A stretch of DNA of 64,000 nt from Yinghuangia soli. Its GTDB lineage: Bacteria > Actinomycetota > Actinomycetes > Streptomycetales > Streptomycetaceae. Numbering within the stretch: the stretch's first letter is position 1; the number at the start of each line of letters is the position of its first letter. Location: the NCBI RefSeq assembly GCF_021502675.1, contig NZ_JAKFHA010000037.1, forward strand, positions 19,637 to 83,636, read 5' to 3'. This document shows positions 35,967-44,806 of the stretch, piece by piece. A model generated the notes under the pieces. The model saw only the letters and a program-made list of their open reading frames with translations, did no database searches and had not been told where the DNA came from. The translations under genes and the position numbers were made by a program.

Positions 35967-37139
35967 GTGAGTCGGAGAGCCTCCTTGTCCGCCAGGAAAG
36001 CCTTGTGCGCCCCGCTGTTGGCCGCCGCTGTCGCGATCCCCTTGGCCATCCCGTCCGCTGCCGCGGCCCCTGTGCCGATGCCCGCGCCGGTCTCAGGTGC
36101 GACGCACACCACCGCACTGCGCGGCGTGGACGTCGTCGCCGCCCGCACCCCCGTCCCCGGGGCCGGCCGCACCATGGTCCTGACGCCGGCTCAGACCACC
36201 CGCAGCTTCTCGCTCGTCGGCGTCTCCTGGGACGACCCCGCCGCGAGCCCCCGGCTCGCGGTGACCGTCCGTACCAGGACCGCCGGGACCTGGACCGACT
36301 GGCGCACCCTGCGCGTCGGCGGCGACGGCACCGGCATGTACGCCGAAGACGCACCCCGCCCGGCCACCGCCCGCGGCGCCACCGAGCCCCTGTGGGTGGG
36401 CCGTTCCGACGGCGCGCAAGTACGCGTCGGCCTCCTCGGCGGCGAACTCCCGCGCGGCCTGCGGCTCGACCTCGTCGACCCCGGCGTCTCCGCCGCGGAC
36501 TCCCGCATCGGCCCCGCCGCGCAGTCCGCGCCCCGTACCGCCAGCCGGCCCGCGATCGTCGGCCGCGCCGAGTGGGGCGCCGACGAGACGCTGCGCGACC
36601 TGACCTTCAAGTACACGAACACCGTCAAGGCGATGTTCGTGCACCACACCGCCGACAGCAACGACTTCACCTGCGCCGACTCGCCCGCCGTGCTGCGCTC
36701 GATCTACCGCTACCACGTGAAGACCAACGGCTGGGCGGACATCGGCTACAACTTCCTCGTCGACCGCTGCGGCACCATCTACGAAGGCCGGGCCGGCGGC
36801 GTCGACAAGCCCGTCAAGGGCGCCCACACGCTCGGCTTCAACAACGACACCGCGGCGGTGGCCGCGATGGGCACGTACACCGGGACCGCCCCGCCCGCCG
36901 CCCTCGTCGACGGCCTCAGCCGCGTCCTGGCCTGGAAGCTCGGCCTGCACGGTGCCGACCCCCTCGGCAAGGCCGAACTTACCTCCGCCGACAGTGGCAG
37001 CAAGTTCCCGGCCGGCACCGGCGCGCGCTTCAACGTCATCGCGGGCCACCGCGACGCCTTCAACACCGAGTGCCCTGGCCAGAAGCTCTACGAGAACCTG
37101 TGGCGGCTGCGCCGCGGCGCCGAACGCCTCATGCAGTAG
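35967..37139 (+). CDS. Secreted PGRP-type N-acetylmuramoyl-L-alanine amidase
   Basis: A 390-residue exported peptidoglycan amidase. Residues 1-33 form a signal peptide with a basic start, hydrophobic core and AAAAPVP cleavage region. An N-terminal domain (about 50-185) with repeated Trp/Arg motifs precedes the PGRP/amidase-2 domain opening at IVGRAEWGADE. Zinc ligands are predicted in FVHHTAD (about 225), IAGHRD (about 360) and ECPGQ (about 368); YNFLVDRCGTIYEGR is the family core. It should cleave the lactyl-peptide amide bond of peptidoglycan. Start GTG 35967 has no clear ribosome site. It stands alone between minus-strand genes. Confidence 0.9.
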   Translation: MSRRASLSARKALCAPLLAAAVAIPLAIPSAAAAPVPMPAPVSGATHTTALRGVDVVAARTPVPGAGRTMVLTPAQTTRSFSLVGVSWDDPAASPRLAVTVRTRTAGTWTDWRTLRVGGDGTGMYAEDAPRPATARGATEPLWVGRSDGAQVRVGLLGGELPRGLRLDLVDPGVSAADSRIGPAAQSAPRTASRPAIVGRAEWGADETLRDLTFKYTNTVKAMFVHHTADSNDFTCADSPAVLRSIYRYHVKTNGWADIGYNFLVDRCGTIYEGRAGGVDKPVKGAHTLGFNNDTAAVAAMGTYTGTAPPAALVDGLSRVLAWKLGLHGADPLGKAELTSADSGSKFPAGTGARFNVIAGHRDAFNTECPGQKLYENLWRLRRGAERLMQ

Positions 37140-37193
37140 CCGACCGCCGCCGAGCCCCTCGGCGAGCTCCTCGACGAGCCCTCGTCCGACCGC

Positions 37194-38327
37194 TTACGAG
37201 CCCTTCCCGACCATCCGCTCCAGCCGCTCCACAAGAGGCTCGACCACCGCCTGCGGAGTGAACCGCTCGCGTGCCAACTCCACCGCCGCGGTACGCAGCC
37301 GCACCACCTCGGCCGGATGCCCGGCCAGCCGCCGCAGGGTGTCCGCGAGCGCGTCCGGGTTCCCGGCCGGCACGAACCGCGCGGCGCCGCCCAGCATCCG
37401 GTGCTGCGGCGCGGTGTCCGAGGTCACCACCGCGCAGCCGGCCGCCGCGCCCTGGAACACCTTGTTCGGCACCAGCCGCAACGCCTTGGCGCCCGTACCG
37501 AAAACCCCCAGGCACACATCGTGCCGGGCCACCAGGCGCGGGAGTTCGGAACCGGGCACCCAGGCGTGCCAGCGCACCCGCGGATCCTGCCCCACCAGGT
37601 CGCGAGTGCGCTGGAGCTGAAGGCCGCGGCCGACCAGGGTGACGGCGAGCGGGTAGCCGTCCAACTGTCGCAGTGCCGCCCCGATCACCGTCGCCCCGTG
37701 CACGGGCGAGAACAACCCGTGCGCGACGATCCGCAACGGGCGCTCCCGGCTTGCCGGTTCGATCGGCGGCACGAGATCGCCGCCGATGTCCCGACCGGCA
37801 TCGAACCAGTGCGGAGCGGCCCCGATCGGCACCACCACGGCACGTTCCCGATCCGCCGCGGCCAGCACCCGGCGGTGCTCCTCGGTGTCCACCAGGATCA
37901 GATCCGCGGCATGCAGCGCGGACGCCTCGACCCGCATCGCGACGCGCAGCCCCACCCGCGGGGGCCGCCCGGTCCGGTCGGCGACGTCGTCCACGCTCTC
38001 CAGGTGGTCCAGCACCAGCGGCACCCGCGGGAACAACCGCCGCGCGACCTGGATGTCCACCCGCCCCTGATAGCCGCACAGCACCACATCGGGCTTCGGC
38101 AACCGCCGCGCCCGAGCAGCCAGTTCGGCCAGCTTCCCGGCGTGCCGCATGCGCTTGCGGGGAGTCCCGGCCCGATGCCGCGGCGGTCTCGCCGGGCCCG
38201 CGTCGTCCTGCCCGAGCGCCGCGTTGCACACGACGACGTCGACCCCCTGACGCTGCAGGCCCTCGACGAGGATCCCGACCCGGGGGTGCACGGTCGTGTC
38301 ATACGTGCCGAACACCATCACCCGCAT
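37194..38327 (-). CDS. GT4-family glycosyltransferase
   Basis: A 377-residue GT-B enzyme starting at ATG 38327 (VMVFGTYDTTVHPRVGIL). The N-terminal domain contains VVLCGYQGRVDIQVARRLF and VLDHLESVDD; the C-terminal domain contains IVAHGLFSPVHGATVI, VTLVGRGLQLQRTRDLV and LVPNKVFQGAAAGCAVVTSD, the donor-binding region. It is separate from the main glycopolymer locus but close to the LCP array and converges with the amidase gene. It could act in the same or a different surface polysaccharide pathway. The frame extends upstream to 38612, but that part reads as non-coding low-complexity sequence. Confidence 0.87.
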   Translation of the reverse strand: MRVMVFGTYDTTVHPRVGILVEGLQRQGVDVVVCNAALGQDDAGPARPPRHRAGTPRKRMRHAGKLAELAARARRLPKPDVVLCGYQGRVDIQVARRLFPRVPLVLDHLESVDDVADRTGRPPRVGLRVAMRVEASALHAADLILVDTEEHRRVLAAADRERAVVVPIGAAPHWFDAGRDIGGDLVPPIEPASRERPLRIVAHGLFSPVHGATVIGAALRQLDGYPLAVTLVGRGLQLQRTRDLVGQDPRVRWHAWVPGSELPRLVARHDVCLGVFGTGAKALRLVPNKVFQGAAAGCAVVTSDTAPQHRMLGGAARFVPAGNPDALADTLRRLAGHPAEVVRLRTAAVELARERFTPQAVVEPLVERLERMVGKGS

Positions 38328-38659
38328 AAGCCGATTGTGCGCAGCGTGACGGCCCGAAAACCAGATGTAGGGGCAACTAGCTCGCGTCCCGCCTCCGCGC
38401 AGGTCCCCCCGCTTGCGTGGCCCGCGCCCCTCCGCAGCCCCCGGCCGCGTCGTCGTACCCCCATTGCGTTCCGGCCCGGTCGGGTCCCACTCCACCCCAC
38501 CCCGTTCCGGCCCTTCCCTTACGTTCCCGCCCGCCCTCCCTCGTCGCCGGCGCGGGACGCGCAACCGCGCGGGTCTGTCCGAGCACGGTGTTACCGTTTT
38601 GCGGCCGCGCACGCAGCGCGTCAGTCCAGGTGAAGATCCGGTCGGCAGGAGGGGGCGCG
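38328..38659. promoter_or_regulatory. Divergent intergenic region GT4 / DNA glycosylase
   Basis: A 332-bp gap. About 38440-38545 is C/T-rich on the plus strand. GTTACCGTTTTG near 38590 is the least G/C-rich segment and a plausible promoter area for the glycosylase gene. AGGAGGGGG ahead of 38660 is its ribosome site. No gene seen. Confidence 0.35.
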
Positions 38660-39574
38660 GTGGAGCAGACCCGCACCTGGCGCCCGCCCTACGAACTCGA
38701 CCTGCGCCTCACCCTCGGCCAACTGCAGCGCGGCAACAGCGACCCGACCTACCGCACCGCACCCGACGGCTCGGTCTGGCGCAGCGCCCGCACCCCCGAC
38801 GGCCCCTGCGCCCTCCGCATCACCGCCTCACGCGCGACCGGCGAGGTCACCGGCCAGGCCTGGGGCCCGGGCGCAGCCTGGCAGCTCGACCGCCTCCCGG
38901 CCCTGCTCGGCGCCGACGACGACCCGGACGCCTTCCCGTCCCACCACCACCCGCTGCTCCACGACGCGTTCCGGCAGCGCCGGGGCATGCGCATGCCCCG
39001 GACCGACCTGGTCCTGGCCGCGCTCATCCCGTCGATCCTCGAGCAAAAGGTGACCACCATCGAGGCCCGCAAGGCCTTCAAACTGCTGGTCCACTGGCAC
39101 GGCGAACCCGCCCCGGGCCCCGTCCCCGACGGCCTCCGGGTCATCCCCGACGCCGCGACCTGGGCCCGCATCCCCACCTGGGACTGGCACCGCGCCGGCG
39201 TCGACCACAAGCGCTCCCGCACCATCATGGAAGCGGTACGCGTGGCCCCCGCCCTGGAACGCACCGCCGCCGCTACCCGCCAGGAGGCCTCCCGCCTCCT
39301 CAAGCTGGTCCCCGGCATCGGCGTGTGGACCACCGCCGAGACCATGCAGCGCTCCCACGGCGACCCCGACGCACTCTCGGTCGGCGACCTCCACCTGTGC
39401 AAGCAGGTCGGCTACGCCCTCACCGGCACCCCCGCCGACGACCCCCGCATGCTCGAACTCCTGGAGCCCTACCGCGGCCACCGCCACCGCGCGGCCCTGC
39501 TGATCCGCATGGCCGGCCCGAGGACACCCCGCAGAGCGCCCCGCTTCGCCCCGCGCGACTACTCCCGCATCTAG
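38660..39574 (+). CDS. HhH-GPD DNA glycosylase (AlkA-like)
   Basis: A 304-residue DNA-3-methyladenine glycosylase-type protein. The start is GTG 38660 behind AGGAGGGGG. The helix-hairpin-helix appears as LLKLVPGIGVWTTAETM (PGIG from 218), and the catalytic aspartate is predicted as Asp243 in LSVGDLHL. AALIPSILEQKVTTIEARKAF is the family's entry helix. It would excise alkylated purines in base-excision repair. No iron-sulfur cysteine cluster is present, so it is not an EndoIII/MutY type. It is a single gene, ending 4 bp before overlapping the tail of the Uma2 gene on the opposite strand. Confidence 0.9.
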   Translation: MEQTRTWRPPYELDLRLTLGQLQRGNSDPTYRTAPDGSVWRSARTPDGPCALRITASRATGEVTGQAWGPGAAWQLDRLPALLGADDDPDAFPSHHHPLLHDAFRQRRGMRMPRTDLVLAALIPSILEQKVTTIEARKAFKLLVHWHGEPAPGPVPDGLRVIPDAATWARIPTWDWHRAGVDHKRSRTIMEAVRVAPALERTAAATRQEASRLLKLVPGIGVWTTAETMQRSHGDPDALSVGDLHLCKQVGYALTGTPADDPRMLELLEPYRGHRHRAALLIRMAGPRTPRRAPRFAPRDYSRI

Positions 39575-40110
39575 CGCGGCGGGTAGGTCGGGAACCTAGA
39601 GGTGTCCAGGTCCGCCCCGTACGGCATCGGCACGGGCTCGCCGAACTGATATCGCGAACGGTCCTGGTAGACCTTGCCGTTCGGGCGGGAGTAAACCGTG
39701 ATGGTGCCGTCCCGCGGGTCCACGAGCACGTATGTCCCGACCCGTCCTTCGGCGTAGAGCTCGGCCTTCTCGAGCACATCGGTACGCCAATTGCTCGGGG
39801 AAACGATCTCGACGACAGCGAGTGTCAGTTCCGCCGGAATGTAGTTCGGGTTGCCCGTGATCGCACCGTCTTCGGCGAACACCACATCAGGTTCGGGCAG
39901 GTCCGAGATGGTGCTGAACTCGATGCCTTGCGTCGCATAGGCCAGCACACCTTCGGGCGCTTGCTGTCCGATGAGCATGAGGATCCGGTTATGGATCGTC
40001 GAAGCCGACGACATCATGACGATCTGGCCGCGCAGGTACTCGGTGCGGTAGTCCCCGGGGTTGTCCATGGCGAGATACACATCCCTGAATGGATCGTGTG
40101 GTCTGGTCAC
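39571..40110 (-). CDS. Uma2-family (DUF820) nuclease-like protein
   Basis: A 179-residue protein of the PD-(D/E)XK-like Uma2 family. EYLRGQIVMMSSAS, LPEPDVVFAEDG, LTLAVVEIVSPSNWRTDVLEKAELYAEG and GTYVLVDPRDGTITVY are its hallmarks, including the catalytic PD...EIVS core. GTG 40110 with GGAG upstream is preferred; the frame is open to 40272, but the extra residues look non-conserved. The gene is visibly lower in G/C than its surroundings and uses more A/T-ending codons, which suggests horizontal acquisition. Biological role of the family is unclear; members occur in large numbers in cyanobacteria and actinomycetes. Confidence 0.85.
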   Translation of the reverse strand: MTRPHDPFRDVYLAMDNPGDYRTEYLRGQIVMMSSASTIHNRILMLIGQQAPEGVLAYATQGIEFSTISDLPEPDVVFAEDGAITGNPNYIPAELTLAVVEIVSPSNWRTDVLEKAELYAEGRVGTYVLVDPRDGTITVYSRPNGKVYQDRSRYQFGEPVPMPYGADLDTSRFPTYPPR

Positions 40111-40287
40111 GTGATCACGCTCCGAAGCCCTGGGTTCTTCCTCGATGCTATCCGGCGCACTCGTGGTGCGAGCCCGGTCGACGGTGATGGTCACGCGGCG
40201 AGTCTGGACGCGTGTGGTCGTCGTCGCAGCGCGATCGGGCGAAGATCGCACCGGGGAAGGAATATCTCGCAAATAGTCGTACTAATG

Positions 40288-40318
40288 CCGAAGTCCCGCT
40301 CAATGAGCGGGACTTCGG
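40288..40318 (-). terminator. Hairpin terminator after fbiB
   Basis: A perfect 14-bp stem (CCGAAGTCCCGCTC and complement) with a 3-nt loop, 21 bp beyond the fbiB stop on the minus strand. Confidence 0.75.
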
Positions 40319-40338
40319 TCATTCCACACCAGTAGTCG

Positions 40339-41670
40339 TCAGCGGACCGCGATCACATCGTCCGCGGTCCGTGCCGGGCGCTCCCGCGGCGGCTCCGCAG
40401 CGTGCCCGATCGCGATCGCGCCCATCGGGTCCCACCCGGTCGGCAGGTCCAGGACCTCCCGCACCGTGTCGCGGCAGAACATCGTGGACGACACCCACGC
40501 CGACCCCAGGCCCTCCGCGGCCAGCGCGATCAGCATGTTCTGGACCGCCGCGCCCGCCGAGACGACGAACATCTCGCGCTCCGCCGCCGTCCGTACCGCG
40601 TCCGGGTAGCTGTGCGCGCCGTCGGTGACCAGGCAAGGCACCGCCAAGTAGGGGGCGTTGCGCAGCAGATCGCCGCGCGCCACACGCCGCGCGATCGCGT
40701 CCTCGTCGAGGCCGTCGGCCCGCAGGTCGCGCACCCACGCGTCGCGCATCGCGTCCAGCAGCCGGGTGCGGGACGCCTCCGACTCGAGCAGCACGAAGCG
40801 CCACGGAACCGTGTGGTGCGGTGCCGGTGCGGTGACCGCCGCGCCGACCGCGCGGCGTACCGCGGCCGGGTCGACCGGCTCGGGGGTGAACGCGCGGATG
40901 GTCCGCCGCGCCGCGATCGCGCCCCGAGCACCCTCCCGCAGGGCGTCGTCGGTGCCCAGCCGGAACATGTCGTCCACCGAACTCCGCACGACCGCGCGGA
41001 TGCCCGCGCCGTCGTCCGCGGTGACCAGGTGGTCGAGGCCGCGCACGACCGCGACCGGGACCGCACCCGCCTTGCCCTTCACCAGCTCGGCCGCGGACGC
41101 CAGTTCGTCGACGACCGCGGTGACCGTCACGGCCAGCTCGTTGCCGTGCGTGTCGGTGCGCCCGCGGTGGTCGTCCAGCGCGTCGAGCCCCGCGACGCCG
41201 ATCGCGACGTCGGTGAGTCCGGTACGCCACGGCCGGCCGAAGGTGTCGCTCACCACGACACCCACCCGCCGCCCGGTCCGCGCCGCGAGTCCGGCGCGCA
41301 GCGCGCGGGCCGACACGTCGGAGTCTTCCGGGAGCAGCAGCAGCGTGCCCGGCTCGGTGTTGGACGCGTCGACCCCCGCCGCGGCCATCACGAAGCCGTG
41401 CCGGGTCTCCACGATGCGCGTGTTGCCGCGCCGTGCGACGACCCGGACCGCCTCGGAGTCGATGACCTTCTCGCGGTCCACGCCGCGCAGCAGCCGGCCC
41501 TCGGCCTTGCTGACGATCTTCGAGGTGACCACCAGGATGTCGCCGTCGAGCAAACCCGGCCCGGCCTCCGCAGAAGCCGCCTCCGCAATCAGCTCCGCAA
41601 GGTCGTCGCCCTCGCGCACCTCGGGGATCCCCGGCAGCCCGAGGACCTGGTAGCCGCGCGGCGGCGTCAC
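40339..41670 (-). CDS. fbiB: Coenzyme F420:L-glutamate ligase / dehydro-F420 reductase FbiB
   Basis: A 443-residue two-domain enzyme of cytosolic F420 biosynthesis. Residues about 1-245 are the CofE-type gamma-glutamyl ligase ([44 protein letters not shown]); residues about 250-443 are the FMN-binding nitroreductase domain ([39 protein letters not shown]). The actinobacterial fusion both reduces dehydro-F420-0 and adds the polyglutamate tail. Its GTG start overlaps the fbiA stop (GTGA), so the pair is coupled. Length matches the family. Confidence 0.95.
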   Translation of the reverse strand: MTPPRGYQVLGLPGIPEVREGDDLAELIAEAASAEAGPGLLDGDILVVTSKIVSKAEGRLLRGVDREKVIDSEAVRVVARRGNTRIVETRHGFVMAAAGVDASNTEPGTLLLLPEDSDVSARALRAGLAARTGRRVGVVVSDTFGRPWRTGLTDVAIGVAGLDALDDHRGRTDTHGNELAVTVTAVVDELASAAELVKGKAGAVPVAVVRGLDHLVTADDGAGIRAVVRSSVDDMFRLGTDDALREGARGAIAARRTIRAFTPEPVDPAAVRRAVGAAVTAPAPHHTVPWRFVLLESEASRTRLLDAMRDAWVRDLRADGLDEDAIARRVARGDLLRNAPYLAVPCLVTDGAHSYPDAVRTAAEREMFVVSAGAAVQNMLIALAAEGLGSAWVSSTMFCRDTVREVLDLPTGWDPMGAIAIGHAAEPPRERPARTADDVIAVR

Positions 41671-42644
41671 GCGCCGGCCTCGGCGCGGACCTCGGCGGCC
41701 AGGTCCAGTGCCGCCCGGGCCATCGCCGCGGTGGCCTCGACGTCGGTCATCATCAGCGGCACCGCGCGGCACGGGATGCCGGCCTCCTCGACCCCCGGGA
41801 CGGACGCGGCGTCCGCGGTGTCGACCAGCCAGCCGTCGAGCAGCCCGGGGCCGTAGTGCTTGGCGACCGCGAGCGCGGAGGTCTCCACGCCGACCGCCTC
41901 CAGGACCTTGTCGGCCATGCCGCGCACCGGCGCGCCGCCCACGATCGGGGACAGTCCGACCACCGGTGCGGACGCCTCGACCAGGGCGTCCCTGATGCCC
42001 GGCACGCCGAGGATGGTCCCGATGCTCACCACCGGGTTCGACGGCGGGAACAGGATGACGTCGGCCTCGGCGATCGCGGCCAGCACACCCGGGGCCGGCT
42101 TGGCCTCCTCGATGCCCACCGCGACGATCGCGTGCGCGGTCGGTTCGGCGCGCAGCTTGACCCAGTACTCCTGGAAGTGGATGGCCTTGCGGGTGCCCGG
42201 CCGGTCCGGGTCGTCGACCACCACGTGGGTCTCGACGCGGTCGTCCGACATGGGGATGAGGCGGACGCCCGGCTGCCACCGCGCGCACAGCGCCTCGGTG
42301 ACCGCGCTGAGGCCGTAGCCCGCACTCATCATCTGGGTGCGCACGATGTGCGTCGCGTAATCACGGTCGCCCAGCCCGAACCAGGTCGGTTCGACGCCGT
42401 ACTTGCCCATCTCCTCGCGGATGCTCCACGTCTCCTCGCGGCGCCCCCAGCCCTGCTCCTCGTTGATGCCCTCGCCGAGGGTGTACATCACGGTGTCGAG
42501 GTCCGGGCAGACCTTGAGTCCGAAGAGGTGGATGTCGTCGCCGGTGTTGCCGACGACAGTGATGTCCGCCTGGGGTTCCGCTGCCTTGAGGCCCCGCAGG
42601 AACCGAGCTCCGCCGATCCCGCCGGCCAGTACCACGATGCGCAT
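41667..42644 (-). CDS. fbiA: Phosphoenolpyruvate/2-phospho-L-lactate transferase FbiA
   Basis: A 325-residue CofD/FbiA protein, which joins the activated three-carbon acid (LPPG or EPPG) to the deazaflavin Fo to give (dehydro-)F420-0. ATG 42644 opens with [19 protein letters not shown], the nucleotide-binding start; [20 protein letters not shown] and [13 protein letters not shown] are diagnostic. The open frame extends far upstream but only this ATG begins the conserved domain. It is the first gene of the fbiA-fbiB operon. The other F420 genes (fbiC, fbiD) are not in the window. Confidence 0.95.
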   Translation of the reverse strand: MRIVVLAGGIGGARFLRGLKAAEPQADITVVGNTGDDIHLFGLKVCPDLDTVMYTLGEGINEEQGWGRREETWSIREEMGKYGVEPTWFGLGDRDYATHIVRTQMMSAGYGLSAVTEALCARWQPGVRLIPMSDDRVETHVVVDDPDRPGTRKAIHFQEYWVKLRAEPTAHAIVAVGIEEAKPAPGVLAAIAEADVILFPPSNPVVSIGTILGVPGIRDALVEASAPVVGLSPIVGGAPVRGMADKVLEAVGVETSALAVAKHYGPGLLDGWLVDTADAASVPGVEEAGIPCRAVPLMMTDVEATAAMARAALDLAAEVRAEAGA

Positions 42645-42750
42645 GCCACCCAGTCTCGCAGGCCCGCCGCGGACTGCCGCCGACCGGGGCGCGACATGGG
42701 CGGGCGCCCCGCCCCACTGCGTCCGGCCCGCCTGCGCGGCGCCGCCGCGC

Positions 42751-42837
42751 TCAGCGGTTGCCGCGGCGCAGCGCCGAGACCGTGACGAAGAGGGCGATGG
42801 CGAGGAGGCAGCAGACGCCCGCAGCGGATAGGAACAC
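42751..42837 (-). CDS. Possible 28-residue membrane peptide
   Basis: Between fbiA and the rhodanese gene the minus strand encodes VFLSAAGVCCLLAIAL and a basic end SALRRGNR from a GTG at 42837. One hydrophobic helix followed by Arg residues is what a small membrane peptide looks like, but the ribosome site is poor and the start uncertain. It may be chance. Confidence 0.25.
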   Translation of the reverse strand: MFLSAAGVCCLLAIALFVTVSALRRGNR

Positions 42838-42876
42838 CCCGGAGCCGACCGCCGAATTCGACAGCCCCGCGCACGC

Positions 42877-42910
42877 GGCGGCGGCCGTACACCTATGTAC
42901 GGCCGCCGCC
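42877..42910 (-). terminator. Hairpin terminator after rhodanese gene
   Basis: A perfect 15-bp stem (GGCGGCGGCCGTACA and complement), 4-nt loop, 7 bp past the rhodanese stop on the minus strand. Confidence 0.78.
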
Positions 42911-42916
42911 CAGTAC

Positions 42917-43333
42917 TCACGCCTCGACGGGGAGCCCCTCGGCCTTCCAGGCCTGGAAGCCGCCGACGACATCCGTCGCACGGTGCAGGCCGAGGTCGAG
43001 CAGCGAGGCCGCGGCCAGGCTGGACGCGTAGCCCTCGTCGCACAGCACGATGACCCGGACGTCGAAGCCGGTGGCCGCCGGCAGCCGGGCGTCGCCCTCC
43101 GGGTCGAAGCGCCATTCGAGGTGGTTGCGCTCCACGATCAGCGCGCCGGGGACGACGCCGTCCGCAGCCCGCTGACCCGCGTTGCGGGTGTCCACCAGCA
43201 CGGCGCCGGCCGCGGCTTCCTCGTACGCCTCGCGCGGCCCGATCCGGGTATAACGCGACCGGGCCGAAGCGAGCAGTGCGTCCACTCGCGTCGGCCCCGC
43301 AGCCTGCACACCCCCGGTGTGCACCGCGCTCAC
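42917..43333 (-). CDS. Rhodanese-like domain protein
   Basis: A 138-residue single-domain rhodanese. AVLVDTRNAGQR is the first conserved block, and VLCDEGYASSLAA is the active-site loop with Cys98 as persulfide cysteine. The GTG at 43333 lies inside the stop of the cysteine dioxygenase gene (GTGA), so translation is coupled. A sulfurtransferase acting after thiol oxidation is the natural reading of the pair: the dioxygenase makes cysteine sulfinate and the rhodanese handles sulfane sulfur or sulfite. The sulfur donor is unknown. Confidence 0.9.
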   Translation of the reverse strand: MSAVHTGGVQAAGPTRVDALLASARSRYTRIGPREAYEEAAAGAVLVDTRNAGQRAADGVVPGALIVERNHLEWRFDPEGDARLPAATGFDVRVIVLCDEGYASSLAAASLLDLGLHRATDVVGGFQAWKAEGLPVEA

Positions 43334-43896
43334 CAGTGCTCTCCGGAGCGCTCCACGCGCAGCTGCGCGAGCGGCTCGGTGCCGGGCCTGCTGAGCACCT
43401 CGTGGTCGGCGTCGTACATGGTCATCGCGGTCAGGCGCGGCGCATACACGTGCACGCTCACCGCGGGCTCGGTGCCCATGTTGGTGACCTCGTGCACGTA
43501 CGTCGGGCCGAACACCCGGCTGCCGCCCGGGCGCAGCACGCGCTCGCGGGCGCCGGCCCGGCGCAGCGGGGTGACCACCAGCGAGCGCTCGTGCAGCTCG
43601 CCGCTGACCACCGAGAAGACGCCGGACGAACCGCCGTGGTCGTGCAGGCCGGTGCCCTGGCCGGGCAGCCAGCTCAGCAGCCACACCTCGTGGTCGTCGG
43701 CGGCGTGCAGCAGGCGGTACCAGCGGGAGACCGGGTCGTACTCGACGGTGTCGAGCGCCTGGGCGACCTCGGCGGTGTACTTGGCGGCCAGCCCGGCGAG
43801 GCGGGCCACGGACGGGCGGACCGCGGGAGCGGTCGGCAGGGCGAGTCGGGCAGGTGCGGCGAGCGGGTCGCCGGCGACCGTGATGTCACTGGACAT
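43330..43896 (-). CDS. Cysteine dioxygenase family protein
   Basis: A 188-residue cupin-fold thiol dioxygenase. Iron ligands are predicted as His85 and His87 (GLHDHGGSSG) and His135 (PTYVHEVTN). The first cupin motif lacks the usual glutamate, as in all cysteine dioxygenases. WLLSWLPGQGTGLHDH is typical of bacterial members. It oxidises cysteine, or a related thiol such as 3-mercaptopropionate, to the sulfinate. ATG 43896 is chosen over an upstream extension to 44028 that has no family similarity. It is operonic with the rhodanese. Confidence 0.9.
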   Translation of the reverse strand: MSSDITVAGDPLAAPARLALPTAPAVRPSVARLAGLAAKYTAEVAQALDTVEYDPVSRWYRLLHAADDHEVWLLSWLPGQGTGLHDHGGSSGVFSVVSGELHERSLVVTPLRRAGARERVLRPGGSRVFGPTYVHEVTNMGTEPAVSVHVYAPRLTAMTMYDADHEVLSRPGTEPLAQLRVERSGEHW

Positions 43897-44705
43897 GCGC
43901 GGGAAGTCCTCGGGAGCGGTGGCGCGGCGGGGGCGGCCGTCGCGCGGGAGTCGGACTGGTGCCGGTGGCCGACGGGCGCCGCGTACTGCTGCAGGCGGCC
44001 CGGGCCGGGGGAGCTGAGCCGGGCGCAAGGCGGCCGAGGCGCCGGCGGGAGTCCGGCGGCCGGACGCGGATGGCGTCGCGGGCCGCGGGTCGTCACCGCG
44101 GGTTCGAACCGGAAGGGGTGTGCCGGACGTACCTGGTCCTGGGCACCGCCTGCGCGGCGAGGGCGTACGGAAAGGTCGCCCTCAGCTCATACAGGTGCGA
44201 CAACACAGCGCAGCGGACTCTCCACGGACGTCGGCCTGGCGACTCCGGAGGGGCATGCGGTGTGCGGACATGACGAAAAGGACACCTGCTCCAGGGGGCC
44301 GCTGTCAACTCGGCGTCCGCCTCGCGGGTGACCCGCGGGGGCGCGGATCGCCGATTCGGGTGACGAGAATGTCGGGAGGATTGAAAAAGCGGACGCTGGG
44401 GGAGTGATTTCCTGACATGTCGCCTGGCTGGTCTGCCAGGGCGGCTGTCCGCTGTGACGTCGGTCATTCCGGTGAGATTTTCGCCGGAAGCTGGGAACCC
44501 TGATGTGCGCGCGACACGTAGGTCCATTACGAGTCGGCATCGGACGGGTTGGACCGGAAGGTGCCGGCGAGGCCGAAGCGAAGCATGCAGCATCGGGACG
44601 GAAACTCGAGCTTGATTGATATGTCCGAGTTTGGTGGAATACGTCCAACCCGCGGGGTGGTGTGGTCCCGGGGGGTGAATCCGGGCCCCAATAGCAGAGC
44701 TCGGC
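43897..44705. other. Gene-poor region upstream of whiB
   Basis: With the promoter elements below, about 910 bp separate the dioxygenase gene from whiB. Several overlapping open frames exist on both strands (for instance 44093-44755 minus), but none shows conserved motifs, a good ribosome site or typical codon bias. G+C is lower than in the genes around it. Long control regions ahead of whiB genes are usual in streptomycetes. Confidence 0.5.
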
Positions 44706-44735
44706 TTGACGGGACAGTAACGACGCGCTTGTAAT
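44706..44735 (+). promoter_or_regulatory. Distal whiB promoter candidate
   Basis: TTGACG (44706-44711), 18-bp spacer, TGTAAT (44730-44735): a good vegetative-type -35/-10 pair about 70 bp ahead of the whiB start. Confidence 0.5.
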
Positions 44736-44747
44736 TTCACACATGCT

Positions 44748-44776
44748 GTGACCATTACTGGTCACGGCGATATAAC
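44748..44776 (+). promoter_or_regulatory. Proximal whiB promoter with overlapping dyad
   Basis: The perfect dyad GTGACC-ATTACT-GGTCAC (44748-44765) overlaps a possible -35 (GTGACC) and the spacer of a promoter whose -10 would be TATAAC (44771-44776). This placement suits a repressor operator. The TGTGA...TCAC arms recall BldD-type sites, and whiB is a known BldD target in Streptomyces; assignment here is inference. Confidence 0.5.
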
Positions 44777-44806
44777 GGGGACGTAAAAGGGTCGAGGAGG
44801 CACGCG

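Noticed and set aside
40111..40272. N-terminal extension of the Uma2 protein
   Set aside because: Open in frame, but not like the family N-terminus, and the GTG at 40110 has a better ribosome site.
44093..44765. Overlapping minus-strand frames of 220 and 192 codons upstream of whiB
   Set aside because: No ribosome site, domain or typical codon bias, and they run through the probable whiB promoters.
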